DNA of 14,467 bases from contig CAJMOL010000015.1 in the NCBI GenBank assembly GCA_905215095.1, forward strand, positions 1-14,467, read 5' to 3'. Made by a program: the position numbers and the translations under genes. The stretch is from an uncultured bacterium (lineage in GTDB: Bacteria > Actinomycetota > Coriobacteriia > Coriobacteriales > Coriobacteriaceae). Below, piece after piece: positions 13,824-14,467 of the stretch. How positions within the stretch are numbered: position 1 is the first letter of the stretch; each line of letters begins with the position of its first letter. The notes under the pieces were generated by a model. That model had not been told where the DNA came from, did not search any database, and saw only the letters and a list, made by a program, of their open reading frames with translations.

Positions 13824-14462
13824 CTATTTGGCCAGCTCCTGAACGATCCAGTCAATTGCACCTTCGGGATCGTTGGTAAGGTCGATATACTCCTTGCCCC
13901 TTGTGGTGAGCAGTTTAATTCCAAGGCGATCGGTATCGGCCTTCATGGCGTCATAGTACATGCGTGCCTGGGGCGCCAGAACAATCACGTTGTACTGATC
14001 CATCGTCTCATAGTGGCTTCCGTACGCACCGGACTGAGAAACCAGATCGATACCCTTAGCAGCGGCACCTTCGCGAAGAGCATTTGCCAAGAGAGTCGAA
14101 GTGCCGGCACCCTGGCAAAGCACAAGCACGCGGATCTGCTCCGCCTTGTCCTTTACCGCCTCGAGAGCTTTTGCGACATTTTCCTGCGCGGCAATAGCAT
14201 CTGCATCCGAGTTTCCTGCAGTCTCCTTTGCAGACTCTTCCAAACAAAGCTGATGGTCATACGCCTTGCAGAACGGATAGTAAATCACAAAGTCAACGAC
14301 CAACAGCACTGCCATCAATACGAGAGAACGCAGATCGAGACCTGTGGTGAGGAACGCACCAATTGGGCCGGGAAGCGCCCACGGCATGGTATACATGGGG
14401 GCGTTCATTCCAATGACGTCAATGAAAAATTTAGAGGCTTCGGTAGTTTGTGTGACAAGGGG
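13824..14462 (-). CDS. lacE: PTS lactose-type EIICB, C-terminal part (N-terminus missing; frame closed by TAG at window edge)
   Basis: The sequence reads in homology to LacE1 from SKFFIDVIGMN through MPWALPGPIGAF and VDFVIYYPFCKAYD (end of EIIC). A shorter charged linker leads to a complete EIIB domain with the phosphocysteine in LVLCQGAGTSTLLANAL, GAYGSHY, VIVLAPQ and GKEYIDLT. The homology runs upstream past the internal ATG at 14408, so that ATG is not a true start. In this frame the minus-strand codon at 14465-14463 is TAG, so the open frame covers only about 212 codons. Roughly 370-390 residues of EIIC are missing in-frame. Either this is a pseudogene, or the edge sequence is unreliable. 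It lies upstream of the DeoR remnant on the same strand. Confidence 0.82.
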   Translation of the reverse strand, partial: PLVTQTTEASKFFIDVIGMNAPMYTMPWALPGPIGAFLTTGLDLRSLVLMAVLLVVDFVIYYPFCKAYDHQLCLEESAKETAGNSDADAIAAQENVAKALEAVKDKAEQIRVLVLCQGAGTSTLLANALREGAAAKGIDLVSQSGAYGSHYETMDQYNVIVLAPQARMYYDAMKADTDRLGIKLLTTRGKEYIDLTNDPEGAIDWIVQELAK

Positions 14463-14467
14463 CTAGC

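Noticed and set aside
13824..14408. ATG at 14408 as the true start of a 194-residue membrane-EIIB protein
   Set aside because: Homology to the complete permeases continues upstream of this ATG, which falls inside the conserved GMN segment. It is an internal methionine.

Overview
The window is a GC-rich (except for one stretch) bacterial segment devoted almost entirely to lactose-type phosphotransferase (PTS) uptake and cleavage of 6-phospho-beta-galactosides. The gene style (GC-rich codons, EIICB fusions, lacG-type GH1 enzymes, LacI regulators) suggests a gut actinobacterium of the Coriobacteriia, most likely Collinsella. That assignment is inferred from overall character; the window holds no marker gene.

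Layout from left to right: the EIIB tail of a first PTS permease (1-290) and lacG1 (357-1796, +); a terminator and two palindromic repeats; lacI1 (2064-3092, -), divergent from lacG2 (3437-4885, +) and lacE1 (5062-6822, +); a bidirectional terminator and a third palindromic repeat; lacI2 (6996-8006, -), divergent from lacE2 (8282-10060, +) and lacG3 (10137-11558, +); a terminator and two more palindromic repeats; a 30-bp inverted repeat leading into a Fic-domain protein gene (11924-13156, +) in less GC-rich DNA; then on the minus strand a broken DeoR-family gene (13265-13731) and the C-terminal part of another PTS EIICB (13824-14462), whose frame is closed by an amber codon at the window edge.

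The genes form repeated cassettes, each an EIICB permease plus a phospho-beta-galactosidase, two of them with a divergent LacI regulator. The permease would import and phosphorylate a galactoside and LacG would split the 6-phospho sugar. No EIIA (LacF) and no tagatose-6-phosphate genes lie here, so both must be supplied elsewhere. The three GH1 enzymes share the catalytic glutamates and the Ser-Trp...Lys-Arg-Tyr phosphate-binding signature of LacG. They differ in the loop after the acid/base residue, which suggests different aglycones.

The non-coding DNA is informative. The two lacI intergenic regions carry different LacI-type operators (TGWTAACGTGCTCA-like, and the perfect TGACAACGTTGTCA palindrome). 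They also share a second direct-repeat element. A family of five 65-bp palindromes with invariant 25-nt centres sits at gene ends, arranged as the same two-member composite at two loci. Hairpins without good T-tracts lie between permease and hydrolase genes in all three cassettes.
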